A stretch of DNA of 64,000 nucleotides, taken from Paramagnetospirillum kuznetsovii (lineage in GTDB: Bacteria > Pseudomonadota > Alphaproteobacteria > Rhodospirillales > Magnetospirillaceae). The stretch's first letter is position 1, and the number at the start of each line of letters is the position of its first letter. Made by a program: the position numbers and the translations under genes. Positions 35,664 through 44,245 of the stretch are shown piece by piece. The stretch covers positions 57,232-121,231 of the forward strand of contig NZ_PGTO01000011.1 in assembly GCF_003284725.1 (NCBI RefSeq), written 5' to 3'. A model generated the notes under the pieces. It saw only the letters and a program-made list of their open reading frames with translations. It was not told the DNA's origin and made no database searches.

Positions 35664-37039
35664 AGCCGGCCCAACACATCCTCGGCGAATTGGGACAAGG
35701 TGTCGTCGCGGGCGCCCATGATCACGATGCGGTCGCCGGGCCGCGCCAGGTCCACCAGCCGGTCCGCGCAGTTGGAACGCTCGCCCAGCGCCTCGGCCGC
35801 CCGGCCCTGATCGCGCACTCCCGCCGCGATATCCTCGCTGCCGACGCTGCGGTCCACCGTGCCGCCGAAATAGACCGGATCGGGCAGGATCAGCACGTCG
35901 TCCGGCCCCATGCCCTGGGCGAATCCTTCGATGAACTCGGCCTTCATCAGTTTCAGCGGTCCGAAGCCATGGGGCTGGAACATGATCAGCAGGCGTCCCG
36001 GAAAGGAATGCAGGGTGTCCAGGGTGGCGGCGATCTTGTCGGGATTGTGGGCGAAATCGTCGATGACGGTGACACCCTTGCGGCTTCCCACCACCTCCAG
36101 CCTGCGGCGGATGCCGGTAAAGCCGCCCAGCGCCTCGGCGGCCTGGTCCAGCGGCAGGTCCAAGGCGCGGGCGCAGGCCAGGGCGGCCAGGGCATTGGCG
36201 ACGTTGTGGCGGCCGGGAACCTTCAGGCGGACGACGATATCGGTTCCGGCTTCGCGCACCGTGAAAGCGATGCCGTCTGGGGCGGGCGTCAGGCCGTGGC
36301 CATACAGGCGGGCGGCGGGGTCGGTCAGGCTATAGCCGATGGAACCGGGTGGCGCCAGGGCGGCGGCCTCCGCATTGTCCAGATTGACCACACTGATCCG
36401 CGCCTTGGCCAGGAAATCGGCGAACAGGCGGCGCAGCTCCTCCATGCTCTTGTGGTCGAGCGCGATATTGTTGAGCACCGCCACGTCGGGGCGGTAATTG
36501 GCGATGGAGCCGTCGCTTTCGTCCACCTCGGCGACGAAAAGGCCGCCCCGGCCCACCAGGGCGCTGGCGAAGGGAGAGTCGGCGGTAACGAAATTCTTCA
36601 TCACCGCGCCGTTCATCACGGTGGGATCGCGGCCCAGGGCGTGCAGAATCCAGCCGATCATGCCGGTGGTGGTGGACTTGCCGCTGGTGCCCGCCACCCC
36701 GATGCCATGGGGGGCGGCGTTGAACAATCGGGCCAGCAGTTGCGCCCGCGTCATCAGAGCGGCGCCCAGGGCACGCGCCGCCATGACGTCGGGAACCGTT
36801 TCCTCCACCGCCGCCGAGGTCACCAGGATCTGGTCGGGGCTGGTGATGCCGCTGCCGTCCTGGGCGAACAGGGCGATGCCCTTGCTCCGCAGGAAGTCGA
36901 ACTTGGCCGCGATGCGGCCCTGGTCCAGCGAGCGGTCCGAGCCCGCCACCGGGGCTCCGGTCGCCTGGACGATCAGCGCCAGGGGCAGCATGCCGCTGCC
37001 GCCGATGCCGCAGAAGAAATAAGGGCTGTCTGGTTTCAT
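35660..37039 (-). CDS. Mur ligase family protein (MurC/Mpl-like), probable murein-peptide ligase
   Basis: A 459-residue ligase with the MurC/Mpl architecture. The N-terminal Rossmann-like domain has [15 protein letters not shown] (~8-22), the central ATPase domain [13 protein letters not shown] (~115-127) and [11 protein letters not shown], and the C-terminal domain [12 protein letters not shown]. The P-loop is GTSGKST where MurC and Mpl normally have GTHGKT. Mpl joins salvaged L-Ala-D-Glu-mDAP to UDP-MurNAc; MurC adds L-Ala. The divergent LD-carboxypeptidase makes exactly the tripeptide Mpl uses, so I favour salvage. A different ligase activity is possible given the altered loop. Confidence 0.8.
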   Translation of the reverse strand: MKPDSPYFFCGIGGSGMLPLALIVQATGAPVAGSDRSLDQGRIAAKFDFLRSKGIALFAQDGSGITSPDQILVTSAAVEETVPDVMAARALGAALMTRAQLLARLFNAAPHGIGVAGTSGKSTTTGMIGWILHALGRDPTVMNGAVMKNFVTADSPFASALVGRGGLFVAEVDESDGSIANYRPDVAVLNNIALDHKSMEELRRLFADFLAKARISVVNLDNAEAAALAPPGSIGYSLTDPAARLYGHGLTPAPDGIAFTVREAGTDIVVRLKVPGRHNVANALAALACARALDLPLDQAAEALGGFTGIRRRLEVVGSRKGVTVIDDFAHNPDKIAATLDTLHSFPGRLLIMFQPHGFGPLKLMKAEFIEGFAQGMGPDDVLILPDPVYFGGTVDRSVGSEDIAAGVRDQGRAAEALGERSNCADRLVDLARPGDRIVIMGARDDTLSQFAEDVLGRL

Positions 37040-37088
37040 GGCTGAAAGCTACAATCCGGCCGACTCGCTGGCAAGGAGATAGGGGCGC

Positions 37089-37925
37089 ATGGGCAAGGTC
37101 AGGATCGGCGTCGTCGCCCCGGCTTCGTCCATGGACCGTTCCATCGCCGAGCGGGTCGCGGCCCTGGCCGCTGAGCATGGCGGCGTCGAACTCGTCTTTC
37201 ACCCCCAATGCTTCGAAAGCTGGGGGCATTTCGCCGGAACCGATCAGGCCCGCGCCGACGCCTTCGTCGAGATCGCCAATGACCCCGGCTTCGACGCCGT
37301 GTGGTTCGGGCGCGGCGGCTATGGTTCGTGCCGCATGGCGCCGCTGGCGCTGGACCGGCTGAGTCCGTCTGCCAAGGACAAGAGCTATCTGGGCTATTCC
37401 GACATGGGTTCGCTGTTGGCTGGGCTGTTCGGCAAGGGCTTCGAGCGCGTCGCCCATGGCCCCATGCCCGCCGACATCAACCGCGGCGGCGGCGCGGCGG
37501 CGGTGGCCCGCGCCCTGGCCTTCCTGGCCGACGGCGCCGAAAGCGCGTTGGAGCGGACGGTACGCGGCGGCACGCCCAGCGTCGCCTTCAACATCACCAT
37601 TCTGTGCCACCTGATGGGCACGGCGTTGCAGCCCGATCTGACCGGCCATGTGCTGATGCTGGAAGAGGTGTCCGAGCATCTGTACCGCATCGACCGCTCG
37701 CTGTGCCAATTGACCAGCGTTCCGGCCTTGCGGCGGGTGGCGGGGATCATGCTGGGCCGTTGCGGCGACATTCCGCCCAACCAGCCCGAATTCGGCCAGA
37801 GCGAGGAGGAGGTGGCGCGCCACTGGTGCGCCGTCTCGGGCATTCCCTATCTGGGCCGCGCCGATATCGGCCACGACGCCGACAACAAGGTGGTGCCGTT
37901 CGGGTCGTGGCCGTGGGTGGTTTAG
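37089..37925 (+). CDS. ldcA: LD-carboxypeptidase (peptidase family S66)
   Basis: A 278-residue cytoplasmic serine peptidase that removes the terminal D-Ala from murein tetrapeptides during recycling. The S66 features are visible: GRGGYGSCRM at ~75, nucleophile Ser104 in LGYSDMGS, a Glu in MLEEVSEHLYRIDR (~192), and His262 in DIGHDADNK near the end. It is divergent from the Mur-ligase-like gene. Its last ~60 bases are duplicated at 39026-39086, where they encode an alternative ending (GAWPWEI instead of GSWPWVV), as if DNA had been inserted at the 3' end of the gene. Confidence 0.88.
   Translation: MGKVRIGVVAPASSMDRSIAERVAALAAEHGGVELVFHPQCFESWGHFAGTDQARADAFVEIANDPGFDAVWFGRGGYGSCRMAPLALDRLSPSAKDKSYLGYSDMGSLLAGLFGKGFERVAHGPMPADINRGGGAAAVARALAFLADGAESALERTVRGGTPSVAFNITILCHLMGTALQPDLTGHVLMLEEVSEHLYRIDRSLCQLTSVPALRRVAGIMLGRCGDIPPNQPEFGQSEEEVARHWCAVSGIPYLGRADIGHDADNKVVPFGSWPWVV
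37857..37917 (+). repeat. 61-bp direct repeat, left copy (3' end of ldcA)
   Basis: The sequence from CGCGCCGATATCGG to CCGTGGG recurs at 39026-39086, 1169 bases away, with one mismatch (T/G). This copy is inside the intact ldcA frame. Confidence 0.9.
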
Positions 37926-38548
37926 CCTTTGGACAAAGGCTTCCCAGCTGCGGCTAGTTTTGCGTCCAGTGCAGCTTTTTTCGCTGCTGTCTCCGCTGGT
38001 TTGACATAGAAGTGGTCGAAAAGCTGCTCGATAATATCGAGACACCATTCGGCCTCATGCGGTTCAACGTCAATGATCTGCAAGGATGTATTGTCGGTAA
38101 TCGGATGGGCTGAAAAATTTCCGAAATTTCTGATGGCATCGACCGTAGTTTGAACATCTAGCGGCAAACGAGGATCGGCAAGGAAGAGATCAATTTCCTT
38201 GGCGAGGTCCGATGCCTTGTATCCCTTGGCCCTCAGCATATTCTGTAGGCACCTTCGGGACAGGGCCGCTGATGCCTTCGGGCTAATGGGAAGAACCTCG
38301 ACGGCTTCTTTATAATCATTTCCGATTTCGACCGGGACAGTTGTCGGGACTGGTCCGCGTGACGCCGCTCTCGGATAGAACATATGGGCTTCGCTTGTCT
38401 CGCTATTTTCGAGAATAATGGTGTCATTTCTGCAATTTGGACAAACCGTTACCTTAGATATCCAATCTGTAGAGATGTACTGGTAGCGAAGTATTCTGCT
38501 CTGATGCCAGTCGTCATGAAAGGAAATGCTACAATGAGGGCACTTCAT
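37922..38548 (-). CDS. DUF4145 domain protein with N-terminal zinc ribbon
   Basis: A 208-residue protein starting MKCPHCSISFH, with a second CPNC ~35 residues later, forming a probable zinc ribbon. The DUF4145 region (~75-190) contains SPKASAALSRRCLQNMLRAKG and AIRNFGNFSAHP; the family is HEPN-like and is often found near mobile or defence genes. The base composition is clearly AT-richer than all neighbours, suggesting recent transfer. ATG 38548 has GAGG six bases upstream. Its TAA overlaps the ldcA stop. It lies between the two copies of the 61-bp ldcA-end repeat. Function unknown. Confidence 0.78.
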   Translation of the reverse strand: MKCPHCSISFHDDWHQSRILRYQYISTDWISKVTVCPNCRNDTIILENSETSEAHMFYPRAASRGPVPTTVPVEIGNDYKEAVEVLPISPKASAALSRRCLQNMLRAKGYKASDLAKEIDLFLADPRLPLDVQTTVDAIRNFGNFSAHPITDNTSLQIIDVEPHEAEWCLDIIEQLFDHFYVKPAETAAKKAALDAKLAAAGKPLSKG

Positions 38549-38800
38549 TTTGAACCTCAAATTGATGGTTTCTTATGCGTCTTATAATATAGCAGTTCTG
38601 CCATAGAGCTAAAACATCCAGATAAGTACGTTAAGTTGCATGTTGTTCGGAGTCAAATGCCCTTATTCGCCGAGTTGCGGAGTTCAGTGCCTCGCCGTGG
38701 TGTTGGCCGACTGACCAACATTAAACGTCACCGCCAGACTTGACCCACGGCTATCCTGTTTCATTCCCGACCACCGCTTCCATGGCTGCCGCCGCAGATT

Positions 38801-38957
38801 CACCACCAAGGCACCAAGGACACCAAGAGAGCGAAGCAAACGGTCGCTCCTTGCTGCTTTCATTGCGGATGGGCGTGGTTGCCCGGAACGCGTCCGGGTA
38901 AGACGAAAGGCGAAGAACCGCGTCGGCCTCTTGGTGTCCTTGGTGCCTTGGTGGTGA
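38801..38957. mobile_element. MITE-like element with 30-bp perfect inverted repeats
   Basis: The 30 bases at 38801-38830 (starting TCACCACCAAGGCACCAAGG) are the exact reverse complement of 38928-38957, separated by 97 bases. The arms carry imperfect CCAAGGCA/CCAAGGACA periodicity. No transposase is encoded, so it would have to be moved in trans, or it is a structured repeat of another kind. Confidence 0.7.
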
Positions 38958-39025
38958 TTCCTTTTCGAGTCCCATACCGAAGATAAGCCGCTGAAATTCA
39001 GGCAGACTCAGGCGAAGGATGAAAT

Positions 39026-39094
39026 CGCGCCGATATCGGCCACGACGCCGACAACAAGGTGGTGCCGTTCGGGGCGTGGCCGTGGGAAATATAG
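39026..39094 (+). pseudogene. Detached 3' end of an ldcA gene (second copy of 61-bp repeat)
   Basis: It encodes the final DIGHDADNKVVPFGAWPWEI and a TAG in the ldcA frame, but nothing before it resembles the gene. It is either the original end of ldcA displaced by an insertion, or the remnant of a deleted duplicate. Confidence 0.75.
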
Positions 39095-39127
39095 GCGGGC
39101 GAGGACGGCGGCACTCCATGCCGCTCA

Positions 39128-39149
39128 GGAGCGCGGCCGTCCCGGCCGC
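39128..39149. repeat. GC hairpin repeat (TCC loop) downstream of mrp
   Basis: GGAGC-GCGGCCG-TCC-CGGCCGC, the reverse orientation of the hairpin at 12342. It ends three bases from the mrp stop codon. Confidence 0.6.
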
Positions 39150-39151
39150 AT

Positions 39152-40276
39152 TTACCCGATGCTGATCTTCGGTCCCTTGCGGCCGCTGGCCTGCATGGCC
39201 TGGACCTTGTCCCAGATCTTGGCGGCGATGGCCATATAGGCCTTGGCGTGGGGGCTGTTGGGCTTGGAGACCACGATGGGCTCGCCCGCGTCCGAGGTCT
39301 GGCGAATGGCGATGTCCAGCGGCACCTCGCCGAGGAACTCGGTGGACAGCCGGGCCGCTTCCGCCTTGGCGCCGCCATGGCCGAAGATATGGGCTTCATC
39401 GCCGCATTTGGGGCAGATGTAATAGCTCATGTTCTCGATGATGCCGAGCACCGGCACATCGACCTTGCGGAACATGTTCAACCCCTTGGTGGCGTCCAGC
39501 AGGGCGATGTCCTGCGGCGTCGAGACGATCACCGCGCCGGTCAGCGGCACCCGCTGGGTCATGGTCAATTGGGTGTCGCCGGTACCGGGCGGCATGTCGA
39601 TGACCATGACGTCGAGCTCGCCCCACTGGACGTCGCGCAGCAACTGTTCCAGGGCGCCCATGACCATGGGGCCGCGCCAGATGATGGGGGAGTCCTCGGG
39701 CACCAGGAAGCCCATGGACATGCATTTGACGCCGTAATTCTCCATGGGCAGCATGGTCTGGCCGTCGGGGCTGACCGGCTCGCCGGTGATGCCCAGCATG
39801 CGCGGCATGCTTGGTCCGAAGATATCGGCGTCGAACAGCGCCGTCTTCAAGCCCATCTGGGCGAAGGACATGGCGATATTGGTCGCGGTGGTCGACTTGC
39901 CGACGCCGCCCTTGCCCGAGGCGACCGCGATGATGGCCTTGACGGTGGGCAGCAGCGGCTGTTCCACCTGACCGGCGCCATGGCCGTGGCCGTGGGAATG
40001 ACCACCCTGGGGGCCGCCCTGGACATTGCGTTCGGCGGTCAGCACGGCAGAGACCGAAAGGACGCCGGGCAGATCGTGCACCGCCTTCTCGGCGGCCTTG
40101 CGCAGCGGTTCCAGGTTGGGTCCGCGCGACGGTTCCACCTCGATGGCGAAGGCCACATGGCCATTCTTGACGGCGATGCCGGATACCATGCCCAGGCTGA
40201 CGATGTCGGCCTTCTTGTCCGGGTCATGAATGCGGCTCAGCGCCTCGACGATCTGCTGTTCGGTGACCTCGGCCAT
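39152..40276 (-). CDS. apbC: Mrp/ApbC/NBP35 family iron-sulfur carrier ATPase
   Basis: A 374-residue P-loop ATPase that carries and delivers Fe-S clusters. An N-terminal MIP18/DUF59 domain (~3-80) is joined by a His-rich linker (GGHSHGHGHGAG) to the ATPase domain, with the deviant Walker A SGKGGVGKSTT at ~120, IDMPPGTGDT and the cluster-binding CPKC (YYICPKCGDEAH). I chose ATG 40276, with AGAGGA five bases before it. The His-rich linker might bind metal but is not diagnostic. hflK is divergent across 235 bases. Confidence 0.93.
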   Translation of the reverse strand: MAEVTEQQIVEALSRIHDPDKKADIVSLGMVSGIAVKNGHVAFAIEVEPSRGPNLEPLRKAAEKAVHDLPGVLSVSAVLTAERNVQGGPQGGHSHGHGHGAGQVEQPLLPTVKAIIAVASGKGGVGKSTTATNIAMSFAQMGLKTALFDADIFGPSMPRMLGITGEPVSPDGQTMLPMENYGVKCMSMGFLVPEDSPIIWRGPMVMGALEQLLRDVQWGELDVMVIDMPPGTGDTQLTMTQRVPLTGAVIVSTPQDIALLDATKGLNMFRKVDVPVLGIIENMSYYICPKCGDEAHIFGHGGAKAEAARLSTEFLGEVPLDIAIRQTSDAGEPIVVSKPNSPHAKAYMAIAAKIWDKVQAMQASGRKGPKISIG

Positions 40277-40429
40277 GGACATCCTCTTTGCTAAGAAGCC
40301 TTACGAAAATAAAGGTTTTTGCGGCGCTGAGCGCTCACAAGCATCATCTCATATATGTCGGCGGCTTCCGTTTGGAAAGGTAGAAAGGCCGGATGCTCAT
40401 TGAAAACTGGTAATCTGGCCGAGCCCGCG

Positions 40430-40458
40430 TTGCGCAAGGTTGAAACCTGCCCTATGTT
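40430..40458 (+). promoter_or_regulatory. Candidate hflKC promoter
   Basis: TTGCGC (40430-40435), a 17-base spacer and TATGTT (40453-40458) lie about 55 bases before the hflK start. It is a moderate match and no operator was recognised. Confidence 0.35.
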
Positions 40459-40511
40459 CCCTTGGCGGAGATTCGCTCCGCGCCCGGACGTACTACGATA
40501 GGGGACTGTAT

Positions 40512-41651
40512 ATGCCTTGGAATCCTCGTGGCGGCGGTGGTGGCGGCCCTTGGGGCGGCGGTGGCGGTAACGGCCCTTGGGGTCGGCCCGGCGGCGGTCC
40601 CGGTGGCGGCGGCATTCCCGGCGGTCCCGATATCGAGGAATTCATCCGCAAGGGCCAGGAAAAGCTTCGCCGCGCCTTTCCCGGCCATGGCGGCGTTGGC
40701 GGCGGCCAGGGACTGATGGCGCTGGCGGTTCTGGCCTTCGCGGCCTGGGCCTTCACCGGCATCTACAAGGTCAGCCCCGACGAGCAAGGCGTGGTCATGC
40801 GCTTCGGCAAATGGGTGGACACCACCGAGCCGGGGCTGCACTACCGCCTGCCATACCCCATCGACACCGTGCTGCTGCCCAAGGTGACCAAGGTCAACCA
40901 GTTGCAGCTTGGCTACCGTTCCACCGGCGATTCCCGTGGCGAGCGCGGCTCCACCTCGCGCAATGTGCCCGAGGAAAGCCGCATGCTGACCGGCGACGAG
41001 AATATCGTCGAGGCCGATGCCGCCGTGTTCTGGCGCATCAAGGACGCGGGCAAGTTCCTGTTCAACGTGCGCGACCCGGAAGCCACCGTGAAAGTGGCGG
41101 CGGAAAGCAGCCTGCGCGAGGTCATCGGCCGCAATCCCATCCAGGCCGCCCTGTCCGACAAGCGCGAGCAGATCGCCATCCAGGCCCAGGAAGAACTGCA
41201 AAAGCTGCTGGACACCTATGGCGCCGGCATCCATGTGCAGCAGGTCCAGTTGCAGAAGGTCGATCCGCCCGGCGCGGTGATCGACGCCTTCAACGACGTC
41301 CAGCGCGCCCGCGCCGATCAGGAGCGCGCCCGCAACGAGGCCGAGGCCTATCGCAACGACATCATTCCCCGCGCCCGCGGCGAGGTGGAGCGCATCACCC
41401 AGGAAGCCCAGGCTTACCGCGAACAGGTGGTGGATCTGGCCCAGGGCGACGCCAAGCGGTTCACGTCTCTGTACGGCGCCTACAAGCTGGCCGAGGACGT
41501 CACCGCCCGTCGTCTCTATATCGAGACCATGGAAGACGTGTTGAAGAACGCCACCAAGATCATCATCGACCCAAGCGCCAAGGGAGGGCAGGGAGTCGTC
41601 CCCTACCTGCCGCTGCCCGAAATCCGTAAGAACGCGGGAGGCGCCAAATGA
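40512..41651 (+). CDS. hflK: FtsH protease modulator HflK
   Basis: A 379-residue SPFH/band-7 membrane protein. The N-terminus is Gly/Pro-rich (MPWNPRGGGGGG and more) and is followed by one transmembrane helix (~68-85). The SPFH domain comes next (TGIYKVSPDEQGVVMRFGKW), then a long coiled coil (QERARNEAEAYRNDIIPRAR). With HflC it forms a large periplasm-facing cage round the FtsH protease that limits its action on membrane proteins. ATG 40512 has AGGGG seven bases upstream. The hflC ATG overlaps its stop (ATGA). Confidence 0.94.
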   Translation: MPWNPRGGGGGGPWGGGGGNGPWGRPGGGPGGGGIPGGPDIEEFIRKGQEKLRRAFPGHGGVGGGQGLMALAVLAFAAWAFTGIYKVSPDEQGVVMRFGKWVDTTEPGLHYRLPYPIDTVLLPKVTKVNQLQLGYRSTGDSRGERGSTSRNVPEESRMLTGDENIVEADAAVFWRIKDAGKFLFNVRDPEATVKVAAESSLREVIGRNPIQAALSDKREQIAIQAQEELQKLLDTYGAGIHVQQVQLQKVDPPGAVIDAFNDVQRARADQERARNEAEAYRNDIIPRARGEVERITQEAQAYREQVVDLAQGDAKRFTSLYGAYKLAEDVTARRLYIETMEDVLKNATKIIIDPSAKGGQGVVPYLPLPEIRKNAGGAK

Positions 41652-42523
41652 GCCGCAGTCTGGCCGTTACGGCCATCCTCGCCCTGGTGGCGCTGGTGCT
41701 GGCCTCGTCGTCACTGTTCATCGTCAATCAGGCGGAACAGGCCCTGGTCCTGCGGTTCGGCGCCCATCGCGCCACCATCCGCGAACCCGGCCTGCACGTG
41801 AAGCTGCCCTTCATCGAGGATGTGGTGCGCTACGACATCCGCCTGCTGGCGCTGGACCCGCCCGATGAGCAGATCATCCTGGGCGACCAGAAGCGCATCG
41901 TGGTGGACACCTTTACCCGCTACCGCATCGCCGACCCGCTGAAGTTCTATCAGGCGGTCCGCACCGAAAGCCAGGCCCGCGCCCAGTTGGCCCAGATCGT
42001 GTCCTCGGCCATGCGCCGGGTGATGGGTCAGGTCATGCTGCCCTCCATCTTGTCGGAGGAACGCGCCAAGATCATGGAGGCCATCCAGCAGGACGTGGCG
42101 GAACGGGCCGGTCGCGAGATGGGCATCCAGGTGGTGGACGTGCGGCTGCGCCGCGCCGATCTGCCTGAGGAAACCAGCCAGTCCATCTATGATCGCATGA
42201 AATCGGAACGCGAGCGCCAAGCCAAGGAGGCGCGCGCCCAGGGCTATGAATGGGGCCAGCAGATCCGCGCCCGCGCCGACCGCGAGCGCACGGTGATCCT
42301 GGCCGAGGCCCAGCGCCAGGCCCAGATCGAGCGCGGCCAGGGCGACGCCGACGCCGCCCGCATCCTGGCCGAGGCCTATGGCAAGGATCCGCAGTTCTTC
42401 GCCTTCTTCCGCTCGTTGCAGGCCTATCGCCACACCATGGGCGACAGCGGCACCACCATGGTGCTGTCGCCCGACAACGAGTTCCTGCGCACGTTCAACG
42501 CCGGTCCCGGTCGTAATCGGTAG
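41648..42523 (+). CDS. hflC: FtsH protease modulator HflC
   Basis: A 291-residue partner of HflK, with an N-terminal transmembrane anchor (LAVTAILALVALVLASSSLFI), an SPFH domain (FIVNQAEQALVLRFGAHRAT) and a C-terminal coiled coil (SERERQAKEARAQGYEWGQQ). The start overlaps the hflK stop by four bases, so the two should be made in step. A REP-like element follows before the degP-type protease gene, giving the common order hflK-hflC-degP. Confidence 0.94.
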   Translation: MSRSLAVTAILALVALVLASSSLFIVNQAEQALVLRFGAHRATIREPGLHVKLPFIEDVVRYDIRLLALDPPDEQIILGDQKRIVVDTFTRYRIADPLKFYQAVRTESQARAQLAQIVSSAMRRVMGQVMLPSILSEERAKIMEAIQQDVAERAGREMGIQVVDVRLRRADLPEETSQSIYDRMKSERERQAKEARAQGYEWGQQIRARADRERTVILAEAQRQAQIERGQGDADAARILAEAYGKDPQFFAFFRSLQAYRHTMGDSGTTMVLSPDNEFLRTFNAGPGRNR

Positions 42524-42536
42524 GCACTGAGTTTTT

Positions 42537-42643
42537 CGTCATTCCCGCGAAAGCGGGAATCCACGGTTCCGTCGGCTCGGCGTATGGTATCAGGCGCCTC
42601 GCCTTGTCCCCCGCATGGCCCCCAGCTTTCGCGGGGGTGACGA
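42537..42643 (+). repeat. REP-like two-hairpin element, copy 2
   Basis: The ATTCCCGC-GAAA-GCGGGAAT hairpin (42541-42560) is followed after about 60 bases by a CCCCC...GCGGGGG hairpin ending in GGTGACG. It lies between hflC and the protease gene. Confidence 0.8.
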
Positions 42644-42709
42644 CCTAAAAATATGGGTGAGTGTCTCGCAATTTATTCGGGACTTAAATCTTCTGGAGGA
42701 TTTGGTCAG

Positions 42710-44236
42710 GTGTTCATCTCGAAGATCAATCATCATTCCGCCGGTTCGCGGTTTGTGATCGCCGGATTGGCGCTGCTCGCCTGGGTGAGCGCTTCCGCCG
42801 CCCAGGCCGCTGGCGGCCCGGCGCCGTCCAGCTTCGCCGATCTGGCGGAAAAGCTGCTGCCCAGCGTGGTCAATATCTCCACCACCCAGACCATCAAGGG
42901 TCAGGCGGGCGGCGGGCTGGAAATGCCGCAATTTCCGCCCGGCTCGCCGCTGGAGGAGTTCTTCAAGGAGTTCCTCGAGCGCCAACAGGGCGGACCTGGA
43001 CGTCCCGACGCGCCGTCGCGCAAGGCGACCTCGCTGGGATCGGGCTTCATCGTCGATGCCACCGGCTATATCGTGACCAACAATCACGTCATCGCCGACG
43101 CCGACGAGATCAGCGTCAAGCTGCATGACGACACGGTGTTCGCCGCCACCCTGGTGGGGCGCGACCCCAAGGTCGATCTGGCCGTGCTGAAGATCGATCC
43201 CGGCAAGAAGATCCTGGCGGCGGTGCCGTTCGGCAATTCCGACGAAGCCCGGGTGGGCGATTGGGTGCTGGCCATCGGCAATCCGTTCGGCTTTGGCGGC
43301 ACGGTGACGGCGGGCATCGTCTCGGCGCGGGCCCGCGATATCAACGCCGGTCCCTATGACGACTTCCTCCAGACCGATGCCGCCATCAATCGCGGTAATT
43401 CCGGCGGCCCCATGTTCAACATCAAGGGCGAGGTCATCGGCATCAATTCCGCCATCATCTCGCCGTCGGGCGGCTCCATCGGCATCGGTTTCGCCATTCC
43501 CGCCTCGCTGGCCACGCCGGTGCTGGACGATCTGCGCAAGTTCGGCAAGGTGCGGCGCGGCTGGCTGGGCATCCGCATCCAGTCGCTGGATGTGGACATG
43601 GCCGAGAATGTGGGACTGCCCGATCAGCATGGCGCCCTGGTGGCCAAGGTCGATCCCGCCGGTCCGGGCGTCAAGGCCGGCTTGAAGGACGGCGACGTGG
43701 TGCTGAAATTCGACGGCAAGGATATCACCGAGATGCGCCGCCTGCCGCGCTACGTGGCGGGTACGCCCATCGGCAAGAAGGTGGAAGTGGTGATCTGGCG
43801 CGACGGCAAGAAGCAGACGCTGATGGCCGCCGTCGGCGAGATGCCGGAGGATCCGGCCGATCAGGCCGTCAAGGGCGGCAAGACCGACCAGCCCAAGGCC
43901 AAGGAAGGCAAGGACGGCGTCCTGTCCATCCCCGGTACCGGTCTGACGGTGTCGTCGCTGACTCCGGCGCTGCGCGAGCGGTTCGGCGTCGATGACGAGA
44001 CCAAGGGCATCGTCGTCACCGAGGTCAAGCCCGACAGCGGCGCCGCCGAGAAGGGCTTGCGCCCCGGTGACCTCATCATCGAGGCGGACCACAAGCCGGT
44101 GCGCGCTCCCGCCGACCTGGGCAAGGCGGTGGAAGAAGGCCGCAAGTCCGGCGCCAAGTCGCTGCTGCTGCGGGTGGAAAATCCCCAGCAGTTGCGCTAC
44201 GTGGCGCTGCCGCTGAGCGAGGGCAAGAAGAAGTAG
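42710..44236 (+). CDS. Do/DegP-family periplasmic serine protease
   Basis: A 508-residue HtrA-type protease/chaperone for misfolded envelope proteins. It has a signal peptide (cut near AAQAA), a trypsin-like domain with His in VTNNHVIADAD, Asp in VDLAVLKID and Ser in INRGNSGGPMFN, then two PDZ domains (~290-380 and ~410-500). I chose GTG 42710, which has GGAGGA nine bases upstream and starts the signal peptide cleanly; an upstream GTG at 42653 lacks both. The order after hflKC is typical. DegP and DegQ roles cannot be separated here. Confidence 0.92.
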   Translation: MFISKINHHSAGSRFVIAGLALLAWVSASAAQAAGGPAPSSFADLAEKLLPSVVNISTTQTIKGQAGGGLEMPQFPPGSPLEEFFKEFLERQQGGPGRPDAPSRKATSLGSGFIVDATGYIVTNNHVIADADEISVKLHDDTVFAATLVGRDPKVDLAVLKIDPGKKILAAVPFGNSDEARVGDWVLAIGNPFGFGGTVTAGIVSARARDINAGPYDDFLQTDAAINRGNSGGPMFNIKGEVIGINSAIISPSGGSIGIGFAIPASLATPVLDDLRKFGKVRRGWLGIRIQSLDVDMAENVGLPDQHGALVAKVDPAGPGVKAGLKDGDVVLKFDGKDITEMRRLPRYVAGTPIGKKVEVVIWRDGKKQTLMAAVGEMPEDPADQAVKGGKTDQPKAKEGKDGVLSIPGTGLTVSSLTPALRERFGVDDETKGIVVTEVKPDSGAAEKGLRPGDLIIEADHKPVRAPADLGKAVEEGRKSGAKSLLLRVENPQQLRYVALPLSEGKKK

Positions 44237-44245
44237 GGTGAATTG

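Larger units (their letters stand above)
38549..39151. other. 600-bp non-coding stretch: low-GC remnant, MITE-like repeat and ldcA-end duplicate
   Basis: From 38549 to about 38760 the DNA is AT-rich with no convincing gene. It is followed by the inverted-repeat element (38801-38957), the second ldcA-end copy (39026-39094, up to TAG) and a GC hairpin next to the mrp stop. Open frames across this stretch are made of repeat sequence and are not credible genes. Confidence 0.65.

Noticed and set aside
38751..39399. Minus-strand frames over the MITE-like element and the mrp end
   Set aside because: Their peptides are translations of the inverted repeat (CPWCLGG-type) and of antisense ldcA, so I treat them as non-coding.
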